DNA of 64,000 bases, from positions 528,047 through 592,046 of the forward strand of contig NZ_JH815209.1 in the NCBI RefSeq assembly GCF_000296505.1, in the 5' to 3' direction. Shown piece after piece: positions 18,161 to 27,044 of the stretch. Position 1 is the first letter of the stretch; each line of letters starts with the position of its first letter. Source of the stretch: Schaalia turicensis ACS-279-V-Col4 (lineage in GTDB: Bacteria > Actinomycetota > Actinomycetes > Actinomycetales > Actinomycetaceae). The translations under genes and the position numbers were made by a program. The notes beneath the pieces are model-generated. The model saw only the letters and a list, made by a program, of their open reading frames with translations, was not told where the DNA came from and did no database searches.

Positions 18161-19267
18161 ATGGAATCGAAAGAAAACACAGGTCAGGAGTCACCTGAAG
18201 ACACCATGACCTACGTGTCTGGGCCGTCGAAGTATTGGACGGGTGATCCGCGCGATCTGCTGGTTGCCTCTGAGGCGTTCGACCTGAATTCCTTCATTCG
18301 TGACGCCACGCCCGGTTGGGGCGCAAGCAAAAAGAAGGCGTTGAAAGCGATGGCTAAGCGGGCAGTTGATTTTTCTGAACTCCAAGAACGCCTGTATGCC
18401 GCGTCGAAGGAAGGTGCGTCGGATTCAGTTCTGTTGATCCTTCAGGGTTTAGACACGGCTGGTAAGGGCGGAATCGTTCGCCACGTCATCGGGCAAGTGG
18501 ATCCGCAGGGTGTTGCTCTGAAAGCATTCAAAGCACCCACGGAAGAAGAGCGTGCCCACGATTTCCTTTGGCGTGTCCGCCCACACTTCCCCCGCCCGGG
18601 ATACATCGGTGTTTTTGACCGCTCGCACTATGAGGATCTTCTGGTTCCCACCTCCGCGCGTAACGCCAACCAAGAATCTATCTTCACCGCTGATGAGGAT
18701 GAGCTAAACCGTCGCTATCACGATATCTACGAGATGGAATTAGAAGCCGTTCGAGCCGGGATGAAGGTCATTAAAGTCTGCTTGGTCGTCTCCTATGAAG
18801 AACAGGGGGAACGTCTGATGGAGCGCTTGGAGCGCCCAGATAAGCACTGGAAGTTCTCCACGGGTGATCTCGATACTCGCGACAACTGGAGCGCCTACCA
18901 AGACGCCTATTCCGAAGTGATTCGCCGGACCTCGACGCGTATTGCTCCGTGGTATGTCATTCCTGGCGACCACAAGTGGTATGCACGCTTGGCAGTCCAA
19001 GAGATCCTTGTCCGTACGCTCGAAGGCATTAACCCCACATGGCCACAAGCCGATTTTGATGTCGATGCTGCGAAAGATCGTCTTTCGGCTTCGCTCACTC
19101 CTGAGGTTCTGTCATCTCATGCCCACGAGAAGTCGGGTGACGCGGGATCCCAAGATAAGAATGAGGGCGAATCAAAGTCCAAGAAATCCAAGAAATTCGA
19201 CAAGAAGAAGTCGGACGCTTCCGCTTCACAAGATGCGCCCCACATTTCCGTGAGCGCCTGGGGATAG
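18161..19267 (+). CDS. ppk2: Polyphosphate kinase 2 family protein
   Basis: A 368-residue PPK2-family kinase, using polyphosphate to phosphorylate nucleoside mono- or diphosphates. Walker A is LQGLDTAGKGG, followed by FDRSHYEDLLVP (lid/Walker B region) and a conserved WYVIPGDHKWYARL block. ATG 18161 is chosen because GGTGGAGGTCATC precedes it; a TTG 30 bp upstream has no such site. After about residue 310 the tail is rich in Lys, Ser and Asp and likely disordered, which is longer than usual. Substrate class cannot be assigned with confidence. Confidence 0.9.
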   Translation: MESKENTGQESPEDTMTYVSGPSKYWTGDPRDLLVASEAFDLNSFIRDATPGWGASKKKALKAMAKRAVDFSELQERLYAASKEGASDSVLLILQGLDTAGKGGIVRHVIGQVDPQGVALKAFKAPTEEERAHDFLWRVRPHFPRPGYIGVFDRSHYEDLLVPTSARNANQESIFTADEDELNRRYHDIYEMELEAVRAGMKVIKVCLVVSYEEQGERLMERLERPDKHWKFSTGDLDTRDNWSAYQDAYSEVIRRTSTRIAPWYVIPGDHKWYARLAVQEILVRTLEGINPTWPQADFDVDAAKDRLSASLTPEVLSSHAHEKSGDAGSQDKNEGESKSKKSKKFDKKKSDASASQDAPHISVSAWG

Positions 19268-19415
19268 GTGCTCCCCGCTCACTCCCGGCTATGAAGGGAG
19301 AGAGCGACAATAAAGTTTCGTCCTCGTCGATAATGAAATCAACGAGGCCAAAACTGTGGCGCTACGCTTGTCGCGCACAGCCGTCAAACCGGCGCAGCAC
19401 TTAAGCTGAGAAGGG

Positions 19416-21092
19416 TCACTTGCGGTTCGCGCGGTAGTACTCGATGAGAGCCTTCGTGGAGGCATCCTGCGCGTCGAGTGCAGCCGAGTCACCTTCGATG
19501 GCCGGCAAGATCTGCTTGGCCAGGACCTTGCCTAGCTCTACGCCCCACTGGTCGAAGGAATCGATGCCCCAGACGGCGCCCTGGACGAAGGTGATGTGCT
19601 CGTAGAGAGCAATCAGTTCGCCAAGAACACGCGGGGTCAGGGCCGGTGCCATGATCGACGTGGTCGGCCGATTACCGGTGAAGACGCGAGCCGAAACGAT
19701 GGCCTCCGGGGTGCCCTCGGCGCGAACCTCGTCCGAGGTCTTGCCGAATGCCAGAGCCTTCGTCTGAGCCAGGAAGTTCGACAGGAACAGCTCGTGCATG
19801 TCAGCCTCGCCATCCTTCAGGGGCCACGCCGGATTAGCGAAGGCAATGAAGTCGGCGGGAACCATGCGGGTGCCTTGGTGAATCAGCTGGTAGAAGGCAT
19901 GCTGACCGTTGGTTCCCGGTTCGCCCCAGAAGACCTCGCCGGTCTCGTAGGTGACGGGAGCACCATCGCGCCGGACGGACTTGCCGTTCGACTCCATGGT
20001 CAGCTGTTGAAGGTAGGCCGGGAAGCGGTGCAAGTACTGCGAGTACGGCAAGACAGCGTGTGTGTCGGCACCGAGGAAGTTCGAGTACCAGACGTTCAGC
20101 ATGCCCATGAGAATAGGTAGGTTTTCTTCCGGCTTCGCGGTGGCGAAGTGGACATCCATCGCGTTGAAGCCCTCAAGGAATTCAGCGAAGCCATCCGGGC
20201 CGATCGCGATTGCCAGCGAGGTGCCGACAGCGGAATCCACGGAGTAGCGGCCGCCAACCCAGGACCAGAAGCCGAAAGCATTGTTCGGGTCGATGCCGAA
20301 CTCAGCGACCTTGTCCAGAGCGGTGGACACGGCGACGAAGTGCTTGGCGATGGCGCCCTTCTCGGTTGCCTCGTCGGTAACGATGCCACGGTCGCGCAGG
20401 GCGCCGAGGAACCAGTCGCGCACAACCTTGGCGTTCGTGATCGTTTCAAGCGTCGTAAATGTCTTCGACGCAACAATAACCAGGGTGGTTTCCGGATCGA
20501 GATCCTTCGTGGTCTCACCCGCGTCGGTCGGATCAATGTTCGAGATGAAACGGCATTCAAGACCATCCTGGACAAAGGGCTTCAGGGCCTCGTAGGCCAT
20601 GACCGGGCCCAGGTCCGAGCCACCGATACCAACGTTGACAACCGTTTCAACCGGCTTGCCGGTAATACCGGTCCACTCGCCGGAGCGAACGCGCTCTGCG
20701 AAGTCGTAGACCTTGTTCAGAACCTCGTGAACGTCCGCGATCGCATCCTGGCCGTCAACGGTCAGCTCGTCGGTTGCCGGGCGACGCAACGCGGTATGCA
20801 GAACAGCGCGGTCTTCGGTGACGTTGATGTGCTCACCGGCGAACATGCGATCGCGCAGGTCGTAGACGCCAGTCTGCTCAGCAAGAGCCAGCAGGTCAGC
20901 AAGCACGCCTTCGTCAATCAGGTTCTTCGAAAAATCAACGTGCAGGTCGGCGCCGTCAATCGTCCAGCGAGTTGCACGGTTCGGATCAGCTCCGAACCAA
21001 GCGCGAAGATCCGGGTCAAAAGCGTCGGCACGTCCGTCCAGTGCTTCCCACGCGGGAGTCATTGTGGGGTCAACGACCGGATTGTCAGTCAT
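19416..21092 (-). CDS. pgi: Glucose-6-phosphate isomerase
   Basis: A 558-residue phosphoglucose isomerase interconverting glucose-6-P and fructose-6-P. Signatures include [22 protein letters not shown], the [11 protein letters not shown] block, [19 protein letters not shown] with the catalytic Glu and His region, and [13 protein letters not shown] near the C terminus. The start ATG follows AGGAGAATTC. It lies 89 bp downstream of pfkA on the same strand, so two consecutive upper-glycolysis enzymes may be co-transcribed. Confidence 0.97.
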   Translation of the reverse strand: MTDNPVVDPTMTPAWEALDGRADAFDPDLRAWFGADPNRATRWTIDGADLHVDFSKNLIDEGVLADLLALAEQTGVYDLRDRMFAGEHINVTEDRAVLHTALRRPATDELTVDGQDAIADVHEVLNKVYDFAERVRSGEWTGITGKPVETVVNVGIGGSDLGPVMAYEALKPFVQDGLECRFISNIDPTDAGETTKDLDPETTLVIVASKTFTTLETITNAKVVRDWFLGALRDRGIVTDEATEKGAIAKHFVAVSTALDKVAEFGIDPNNAFGFWSWVGGRYSVDSAVGTSLAIAIGPDGFAEFLEGFNAMDVHFATAKPEENLPILMGMLNVWYSNFLGADTHAVLPYSQYLHRFPAYLQQLTMESNGKSVRRDGAPVTYETGEVFWGEPGTNGQHAFYQLIHQGTRMVPADFIAFANPAWPLKDGEADMHELFLSNFLAQTKALAFGKTSDEVRAEGTPEAIVSARVFTGNRPTTSIMAPALTPRVLGELIALYEHITFVQGAVWGIDSFDQWGVELGKVLAKQILPAIEGDSAALDAQDASTKALIEYYRANRK

Positions 21093-21181
21093 GAATTCTC
21101 CTGTATCAATGGATCTGCGATGAGTTCGCGGTTCTTGAATGAAAAAACAGTTTTGGTCGAATCAGACGATTCGGCGATGTC

Positions 21182-23467
21182 TTACTCGGGATCTGCGTCT
21201 GCGATGGAAATCTCGACAGCGGGCTTACCCGAATCCTTCATCGAAACGATGCGCTGAACCGGGCTGAGCTCTCGCCACCACTGATCGAACGGACGACGAT
21301 TGCGGATATCCAGATCCTCAAACATGTTCTTCACCAGGCGAGCTTCGATCTGGTTGCGCACCTGACCGATGTACACGCCCTCGGATTCGCCACGATTGAA
21401 CTGGTTGTTGATGTGGTCGAGCGCGCGGTGAGCAAGACGCGTTGCCAGCAGGCGGTCGAACGGGCTGGGCGAACCCCCCTGTTGCAGGTGGCCGAGCGCC
21501 GCATGACGCACGTCGTACTTGCCGTCAGATTCTGCCTCGTACACGGACGCAAGGAATTCGCGGTCGTAGTACTTCGACACTGCCTCGTTGACGAGGACCA
21601 GGAACAGGCGGCGTCCTTCAGCGAAGGAATCAACCATGCGCTTCGTGTCATCAGCGATCTCATTCAGAGTCACATCATCTTCGTTGAGATAGATGTACTC
21701 AGCACCGGATGACAGTGACGCCATCAGCGTCAGGTACCCGCAACGTCGTCCCATGATTTCGGCGACGAAACAACGCTTGGTCGCTGCGGCGGATTCCTTG
21801 ATGCGGTCAAGCGCCCAGGTGGCATTGTTGATCGCGGTATCGGCACCGATCGATAGTTCCGAACCGGGCAGATTGTTGTCGATGGAGGCGGGAACCAGAA
21901 CGATCGGGATACGGAACGCCGGGTAGCGGTCACGCTCGGAGATCATCGAGTGGACAGCAAGGTAGGCGTTGAGGCCGCCAATAACAATCAGCGCATCCAA
22001 TTCGTTACGTTCAATAGCGCGTCCCAGGGCGTAGAACTGCTCAACTTCGGGGACATCGCGCCTCGTGCCGAGTTCCGCGCCACCCTTGAACGCCCAGCCT
22101 TCAACGTCAGCCCAGGTCAGTTCTTTGACCGCGTTATCGGCCAAGCCCTTCCACGAGCCTTCGATTCCCAGCATCGTCCAACCGCGAGCGATGCCTAGGC
22201 GGACTGCCGCGCGCGCTGCCGTGTTCATGCCAGGCGCAAGACCGCCAGCGTGCAGGATACCGATTCGACGAGGCTTTTCAGTAGGTTCGGGCGTCAGCTG
22301 AGGCGGAGTCGAAAGGATCGTGTTAATTTCGACCATCGTCGTGAAAGAAACGCCGCGCGAAGCCTGGGCAGCTTCATAGTCGCCGGCCTCAATCAGGTGC
22401 TTGACCGCACGAGTATCGTGCACCGCCTTCATCAGCGGAATACGGGTCACGCGGTTGTGGCGGACACCCAGAACATTCGGGGTGTTTTCCGGCGTTGCTG
22501 AAAGCATTTCCTGAACAGCGGCGTAGCCAAGCAACGATGACATCCAGCGGTCATAGGCTGACGGCGAGCCACCACGCTGGACGTGGCCAAGGATCGTCAC
22601 GCGAGCGTCTTCACCCGTGCGCTCAGTAATCACATCGGCAATGTGTTGAGTGGTCAGTACATTACCCTCGCGGTCGGTTGCACCTTCGGCGACCAACACG
22701 ATGGATTCGCGTCGCCCTGCTTCACGACCCAAACGCAGGTGTTCAGCGAGGTCTTCTTCCCAGCCCGGTCCAACCGGATCTTCGGGGGTAAACACGTAGT
22801 CAGCACCACCGGCAACCGCTGCCATCAGGGGGAGGTAGCCACAATGGCGACCCATGACCTCGACAACGAATGTGCGCTGGTGAGATGCTGCCGTGGAGGT
22901 CAGCTGATCCATCGCGTCCAAAATGCGATGGAGTGCAGTATCCGCACCGATTGTCATGTCGGTGCCCACCATGTCATTGTCGATCGAGCCGACAAGACCA
23001 ACAACCATCAGAGCCGGATGCTTTGCCGCTTCTTCTTCACTGAGCACGCCTTCATCAACGAGTTCGCGAATGTGCTGCGACCATTCGCCTCGGAATTCAT
23101 CCGTGCCAGAGAGGGAGCCGTCGCCACCAATAACGACAAGGTGGTCAATACCGTGTTCGACCAGATTCTTCGCGGCCGCATGCCGGCCCTCGTAATCGCG
23201 GAATTCTGGACACCGGGCCGTACCGATGACCGTGCCACCCTCGGCGAGGATTGATGAGACGTCCGACCAGCAGAGCTTCTTGATCGCATCTCCGCCTTTA
23301 ACGGCGCCGGCCCACCCTTCCATGACCGCATAGGGTTGGGCGCCCACGGCAAGCGCGGTTCTCACGACGGCGCGGACGGCCGCATTCATTCCCTGTGCGT
23401 CACCGCCTGATGTGAGAACGCCGATCTTGAAGTCAGCGGGGGCTTTGAGCGGTTGCGGAGTAGCCAT
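21182..23467 (-). CDS. pfkA: Two-domain, eukaryote-type 6-phosphofructokinase
   Basis: A 761-residue protein, twice the bacterial PfkA length, made of two fused PFK domains. The N half has TSGGDAQGMNAA, GGDGS (Gly rather than Asp, pointing to ATP not pyrophosphate), GSIDND with the catalytic Asp, EVMGRHCG and LGHVQRGGSPSAYDR. The C half (from about residue 395) has HAGGLAPGMNTA, ASIDNNLPGSE with the second Asp changed to Asn, EIMGRRCG and LGHLQQGGSPSPFDR. The last motif closely resembles the regulatory half of animal and fungal PFK. ATG 23467 is preferred over 23482 because GGAGC lies eight bases before it. The C half is probably regulatory. Confidence 0.93.
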   Translation of the reverse strand: MATPQPLKAPADFKIGVLTSGGDAQGMNAAVRAVVRTALAVGAQPYAVMEGWAGAVKGGDAIKKLCWSDVSSILAEGGTVIGTARCPEFRDYEGRHAAAKNLVEHGIDHLVVIGGDGSLSGTDEFRGEWSQHIRELVDEGVLSEEEAAKHPALMVVGLVGSIDNDMVGTDMTIGADTALHRILDAMDQLTSTAASHQRTFVVEVMGRHCGYLPLMAAVAGGADYVFTPEDPVGPGWEEDLAEHLRLGREAGRRESIVLVAEGATDREGNVLTTQHIADVITERTGEDARVTILGHVQRGGSPSAYDRWMSSLLGYAAVQEMLSATPENTPNVLGVRHNRVTRIPLMKAVHDTRAVKHLIEAGDYEAAQASRGVSFTTMVEINTILSTPPQLTPEPTEKPRRIGILHAGGLAPGMNTAARAAVRLGIARGWTMLGIEGSWKGLADNAVKELTWADVEGWAFKGGAELGTRRDVPEVEQFYALGRAIERNELDALIVIGGLNAYLAVHSMISERDRYPAFRIPIVLVPASIDNNLPGSELSIGADTAINNATWALDRIKESAAATKRCFVAEIMGRRCGYLTLMASLSSGAEYIYLNEDDVTLNEIADDTKRMVDSFAEGRRLFLVLVNEAVSKYYDREFLASVYEAESDGKYDVRHAALGHLQQGGSPSPFDRLLATRLAHRALDHINNQFNRGESEGVYIGQVRNQIEARLVKNMFEDLDIRNRRPFDQWWRELSPVQRIVSMKDSGKPAVEISIADADPE

Positions 23468-23610
23468 TGCGTGAAGCTCCATTCCTATTCACGGTCTGAA
23501 AGTGTTACCAGCTTCGTCCAGTTTACGTTTCGTCCAGTTTACGGCGAAGCGGGAAGTGATGGGTAGAGCAATCGGGTATTCAGGGGTGTCAGAACAGTTT
23601 TCGGGAATAA

Positions 23611-23652
23611 AAGAGTGGTGGCCCGCATGTCTCATTGCGGACCACCACTCTT
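23611..23652. terminator. Terminator after the dicarboxylate symporter
   Basis: A long imperfect hairpin has outer arms AAGAGTGGTGG and CCACCACTCTT, with inner pairing CCGCA/TGCGG. It lies 85 bp past the symporter stop, in front of the pfkA promoter region. Confidence 0.6.
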
Positions 23653-23736
23653 AGGGCATGTGAGCTCGTGCGTTGAAGAATCAGCGTCTATTCGTTTGAT
23701 GACAAATAATGACGGGTACGCGCTTGAGCCAATCCG

Positions 23737-25062
23737 TCAGTTACTAGCCGACGGGTTCGCAGCAGCAGATGCAGCGAGGTCTTCGGCGCTGACAACGCCT
23801 TCGACCGAGACGCGGTCAAGGTAAGCCATACCGTCGAAGGAAAGCTCACGAGCGTTCTCCGGATCGCCTTCTGCGCCGATCTTGCCACCGGCCATCCGGT
23901 CAACGATGATCGCGATTGCGCCGTCACCGGTCACATTGGTTGCGGTGCCGAAGGAGTCGAGGGCGATGTAGGTGGCGATCATGAGGGCAACCTGGGCATC
24001 GTTGAAGCCAAGCATCGACGAGAGTAGACCGGTTGCTGCCATGATTGCACCGCCGGGAACGCCGGGGGCTGCGACCATCGTGATGCCGAGCATGAAGATG
24101 AAGCCAACCCACTGTACAGGGCCGACATCGATGCCCTGGGTGATGACGATAGCGAACGCGAATGCGAAGATCTTCGAGGTCGAGCCTGCCAGGTGGATCG
24201 TTGCGCAGAGCGGAATGGTGAAGGATGCAACGGCGTCGGAGATGCCGTTCTTCTTTGCCTGACGCAGAGTAACCGGGATAGTCGCCGCGGACGACGAGGT
24301 GCCGAGTGCCGTCAGGTAGGCGGGCATCATGGTGAGTAGCGACTTGATCGGGTTCTTCTTGCCGATTGCGCCAGCAACGATGTACTGCGTGAGCAGGATG
24401 ACGACCTCAAGCAGGAGGACGACGACAACAACGCGGACCAGGGTGCGCATAATGTCCCACGCCTCACCGGTGTAGGTGAGGTTCAAGAAGATACCAAAGA
24501 TGTGCAAGGGCAACAGCGGGATGATGATGCGCTCGATGAGCTTGGTGATGATGGCACGGAATTCAATGAAGCCCTTACGCATAACGCCACGCGGGATCAT
24601 TGCAAGTCCGATGCCGACCACGAAGGAGAGCAACAGCGCGGTCATAACCGGGACAGCTGCAGGCATTTCGATGGTGAAGAACGATTCGAGTGCCGAGCCG
24701 GGCTCGGTAACATCAGCAAGACCGTTCGAAAGGAGCTTCGGGAAGACGGTTGCTGCGACCAGGTAGGTCAGGAAGCCTGCGAAAAGAGTCGAGGTGTAGG
24801 CCAGCGCGGCGGTAACGCCGAGCCACTTGCCCGCGCCACGTCCGAGATCAGCAATAGCCGGAGTGACCAGACCGATGATGATGAGCGGAATCGAGAAGGA
24901 CAGAAACTGGCTGAAGATAGCTGAGAATGTCGCGAAGACTCGTCCAACTGCGACAGGCACCAGGTGCGAGTCACCCACTTTGGTGGATCCCAGCACGAGG
25001 GCGAGGATGATTGCGACGAGCACCCACACGAGGATGCTGCTCTTCTGCATAAACTTTCGCAT
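23737..25062 (-). CDS. Dicarboxylate/amino acid:cation symporter
   Basis: A 441-residue secondary transporter of the DAACS family (GltP/SstT/DctA type). It has a hydrophobic N terminus starting MRKFMQKSSILVWVLV and about eight membrane segments. The serine-rich re-entrant loop GTSSSAATIPVT and the later NVTGDGAIAIIVDR segment belong to the cation/substrate site. Likely substrates are glutamate, aspartate, serine/threonine or C4-dicarboxylates; the sequence does not decide. The ATG follows CAAGGAAAATC. It forms a single-gene unit with its own terminator. Confidence 0.88.
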   Translation of the reverse strand: MRKFMQKSSILVWVLVAIILALVLGSTKVGDSHLVPVAVGRVFATFSAIFSQFLSFSIPLIIIGLVTPAIADLGRGAGKWLGVTAALAYTSTLFAGFLTYLVAATVFPKLLSNGLADVTEPGSALESFFTIEMPAAVPVMTALLLSFVVGIGLAMIPRGVMRKGFIEFRAIITKLIERIIIPLLPLHIFGIFLNLTYTGEAWDIMRTLVRVVVVVLLLEVVILLTQYIVAGAIGKKNPIKSLLTMMPAYLTALGTSSSAATIPVTLRQAKKNGISDAVASFTIPLCATIHLAGSTSKIFAFAFAIVITQGIDVGPVQWVGFIFMLGITMVAAPGVPGGAIMAATGLLSSMLGFNDAQVALMIATYIALDSFGTATNVTGDGAIAIIVDRMAGGKIGAEGDPENARELSFDGMAYLDRVSVEGVVSAEDLAASAAANPSASN

Positions 25063-25190
25063 GATTTTCCTTGAGTCGTTCGACTGATCGGGATACGTAC
25101 AGGATGCCCACAGACCGCATTCCGATTAGTTTTCGTTCACTATTCGAACATTCCGACACCGCTACTCGGGCAGTTTCACGCGCTATAGAG

Positions 25191-25238
25191 ACGAAACCGG
25201 GGCGGGCAAGCCGAAGCTCACCGCACCCCCGTTTCGTT
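25191..25238 (-). terminator. Probable icd terminator
   Basis: Arms built from ACGAAAC(C)GGGG and CCCCCGTTTCGT, with one mismatch or bulge, enclose about 20 bases just past the icd stop. Confidence 0.45.
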
Positions 25239-25249
25239 GAGTGAGCAGA

Positions 25250-26467
25250 TCAAGCGAGGGCTTTCGCCAGATTATCGTCGAGCGCTACAAGGAACTCTTC
25301 GGTGGTGAGCCACGGAGTATCGCCACCGACCAGACGAGACAGATCGCGCGTCATCTTGCCTGAAAGAACCGTGTCAATGATGACCTTCTCAAGCGTGTGG
25401 GAGAAATCGATAATCTCAGGCGTATTATCAAGCATTCCTCGGTGAGCAAGAGCGCGGGTCCAAGCGAAAATCGAGGCAATCGGGTTGGTTGACGTTGGTT
25501 CCCCCGCCTGATGCTTGCGGTAGTGACGGGTAACAGTGCCGTGAGCGGCTTCAGCTTCCATCGTGCGACCATCTGGGGTCATCAGGACGGAGGTCATCAG
25601 ACCCAGCGAACCGAATCCCTGAGCGACAGTATCTGACTGAACATCACCGTCGTAGTTCTTGCACGCCCAGACGTAGCCACCTTCCCAGCGCAAGGACGAG
25701 GCAACCATGTCATCAATCAGACGATGTTCGTAGGTCAAGCCAACTTCGGCAAATCTGTCCTTATATTCGCGCTCGAAGACATCGGCGAAAATGTCCTTGA
25801 ACGCACCATCGTAGGCCTTGAGGATCGTGTTCTTCGTCGACAGGAAGACCGGATAGTTGCGCTTGAGTCCGTATTCAAAGGATGCTCGAGCGAAGTCTGC
25901 GATCGATTCGTTGAAGTTGTACATGCCCATCGTGACGCCACCACCTTCAGGCATACGGATCACTTCGTGCTCGATCGGTTCCGACCCATCGTCGGGAGTG
26001 AAGGTCAGCGTGATGGTGCCCGCTCCCGGAACCTTAAAGTCAGTCGCACGGTACTGGTCGCCGAATGCGTGTCGACCGATAACGATCGGCTTGGTCCATC
26101 CGGGGACGAGGCGCGGAATGTTGTCAATAATGATTGGTTCACGGAAGACAACGCCACCAAGAATATTGCGAATCGTGCCGTTGGGGCTACGCCACATCGT
26201 CTTCAGGCCGAACTCTTCAACACGCGCCTCGTCGGGAGTGATTGTCGCGCACTTGACGCCCACGCCATGCTCTTTGATCGCATTGGCGGCATCAATCGTC
26301 ACCTGGTCGTCAGTCGCGTCGCGATTCTGGATCGACAGGTCGTAGTAACGCAGATCAACATCCAGGTAGGGGTGGATCAGACGGTCTTTAATGAACTGCC
26401 ACATGATGCGGGTCATTTCGTCACCATCGAGTTCAACGACCGGGCCTGCAACCTTAATTTTCGACAT
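25250..26467 (-). CDS. icd: NADP-dependent isocitrate dehydrogenase, homodimeric type
   Basis: A 405-residue isocitrate dehydrogenase that decarboxylates isocitrate to 2-oxoglutarate with NADP reduction. The sequence is of the eukaryote-like dimeric subfamily: it starts with [18 protein letters not shown] and has SPNGTIRN with the substrate Ser, [18 protein letters not shown] and [12 protein letters not shown]. This subfamily is known in other actinobacteria such as bifidobacteria. A palindromic operator-like site overlaps the probable promoter just upstream. It supplies 2-oxoglutarate and NADPH. Confidence 0.96.
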   Translation of the reverse strand: MSKIKVAGPVVELDGDEMTRIMWQFIKDRLIHPYLDVDLRYYDLSIQNRDATDDQVTIDAANAIKEHGVGVKCATITPDEARVEEFGLKTMWRSPNGTIRNILGGVVFREPIIIDNIPRLVPGWTKPIVIGRHAFGDQYRATDFKVPGAGTITLTFTPDDGSEPIEHEVIRMPEGGGVTMGMYNFNESIADFARASFEYGLKRNYPVFLSTKNTILKAYDGAFKDIFADVFEREYKDRFAEVGLTYEHRLIDDMVASSLRWEGGYVWACKNYDGDVQSDTVAQGFGSLGLMTSVLMTPDGRTMEAEAAHGTVTRHYRKHQAGEPTSTNPIASIFAWTRALAHRGMLDNTPEIIDFSHTLEKVIIDTVLSGKMTRDLSRLVGGDTPWLTTEEFLVALDDNLAKALA

Positions 26468-26507
26468 CGTTTCTCTTTTCGTCGGGCGAGCTGGCGCTAC
26501 GCGAGAA

Positions 26508-26528
26508 ATTATCTTGACATCAAGATTA
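26508..26528 (-). promoter_or_regulatory. icd promoter with MarR-like operator
   Basis: TATCTTGACATCAAGATTA (26510-26528) is a near-perfect inverted repeat with TCTTGA half-sites, the kind of site bound by MarR-family repressors. Its edge contains the -10-like hexamer GATAAT (minus strand, 26508-26513), about 40 bp before the icd ATG. A bound repressor would block this promoter. Confidence 0.6.
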
Positions 26529-26622
26529 GTTGATTAAACACACTCGCGCTCATAGATGAGACAGAAGAAATACGTTCGCCAACCCAAAGACCCCGACAGC
26601 ACAACCATGTCGGACTGAGCGG

Positions 26623-26919
26623 TTAGGACAGAAGGTTCATCGTTGCCGTGAACGGCGAAAAATACCAAATACCAAGCGCCAAGAAAGCGAGCACCACGGC
26701 ATCCACCCACCGATTACGTGAAGCAAACCATGGGCGTCCTGGCAAAACAAGACGCGCACCGGCCATCACAAGCAGCGTGCCAGCAAGGGCATAGACCGCA
26801 CGATGAGGGTGGTTCAAAAGAGCCAAAATCGCCGTAACGCCAACACCGACGAGGACGAAAATGATCGTCCCCCAGTACGCATACGACGGCGAAGTATTCA
26901 TTCGCACCTGCTTCTTCAC
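26623..26919 (-). CDS. DUF3017 family small membrane protein
   Basis: A 98-residue protein with three predicted membrane segments (about residues 16-36, 40-58 and 72-90). The central LVLPGRPWFASRNRWVDA stretch is typical of DUF3017, an actinobacterial family of unknown function. The GTG at 26919 is favoured: TAGGCT lies exactly six bases upstream, as in the other leaderless genes here. An ATG at 26901 is possible. A short hairpin (CCGACA/TGTCGG) follows the gene before icd. Confidence 0.7.
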   Translation of the reverse strand: MKKQVRMNTSPSYAYWGTIIFVLVGVGVTAILALLNHPHRAVYALAGTLLVMAGARLVLPGRPWFASRNRWVDAVVLAFLALGIWYFSPFTATMNLLS

Positions 26920-26925
26920 ACTGCA

Positions 26926-26931
26926 AGCCTA
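26926..26931 (-). promoter_or_regulatory. Probable -10 box of the leaderless DUF3017 gene
   Basis: TAGGCT is six bases upstream of the GTG start codon. No Shine-Dalgarno precedes the GTG. Confidence 0.45.
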
Positions 26932-27044
26932 CGGGGTAATGCATTATTCACACATCTTCACGTCTTAATTTACCTCCGGAGCGCGCTACCATGTTCATGC
27001 GACCGTGCAGGCCGCGCACATTTTCACGTGTTGAAGGAGCATCA

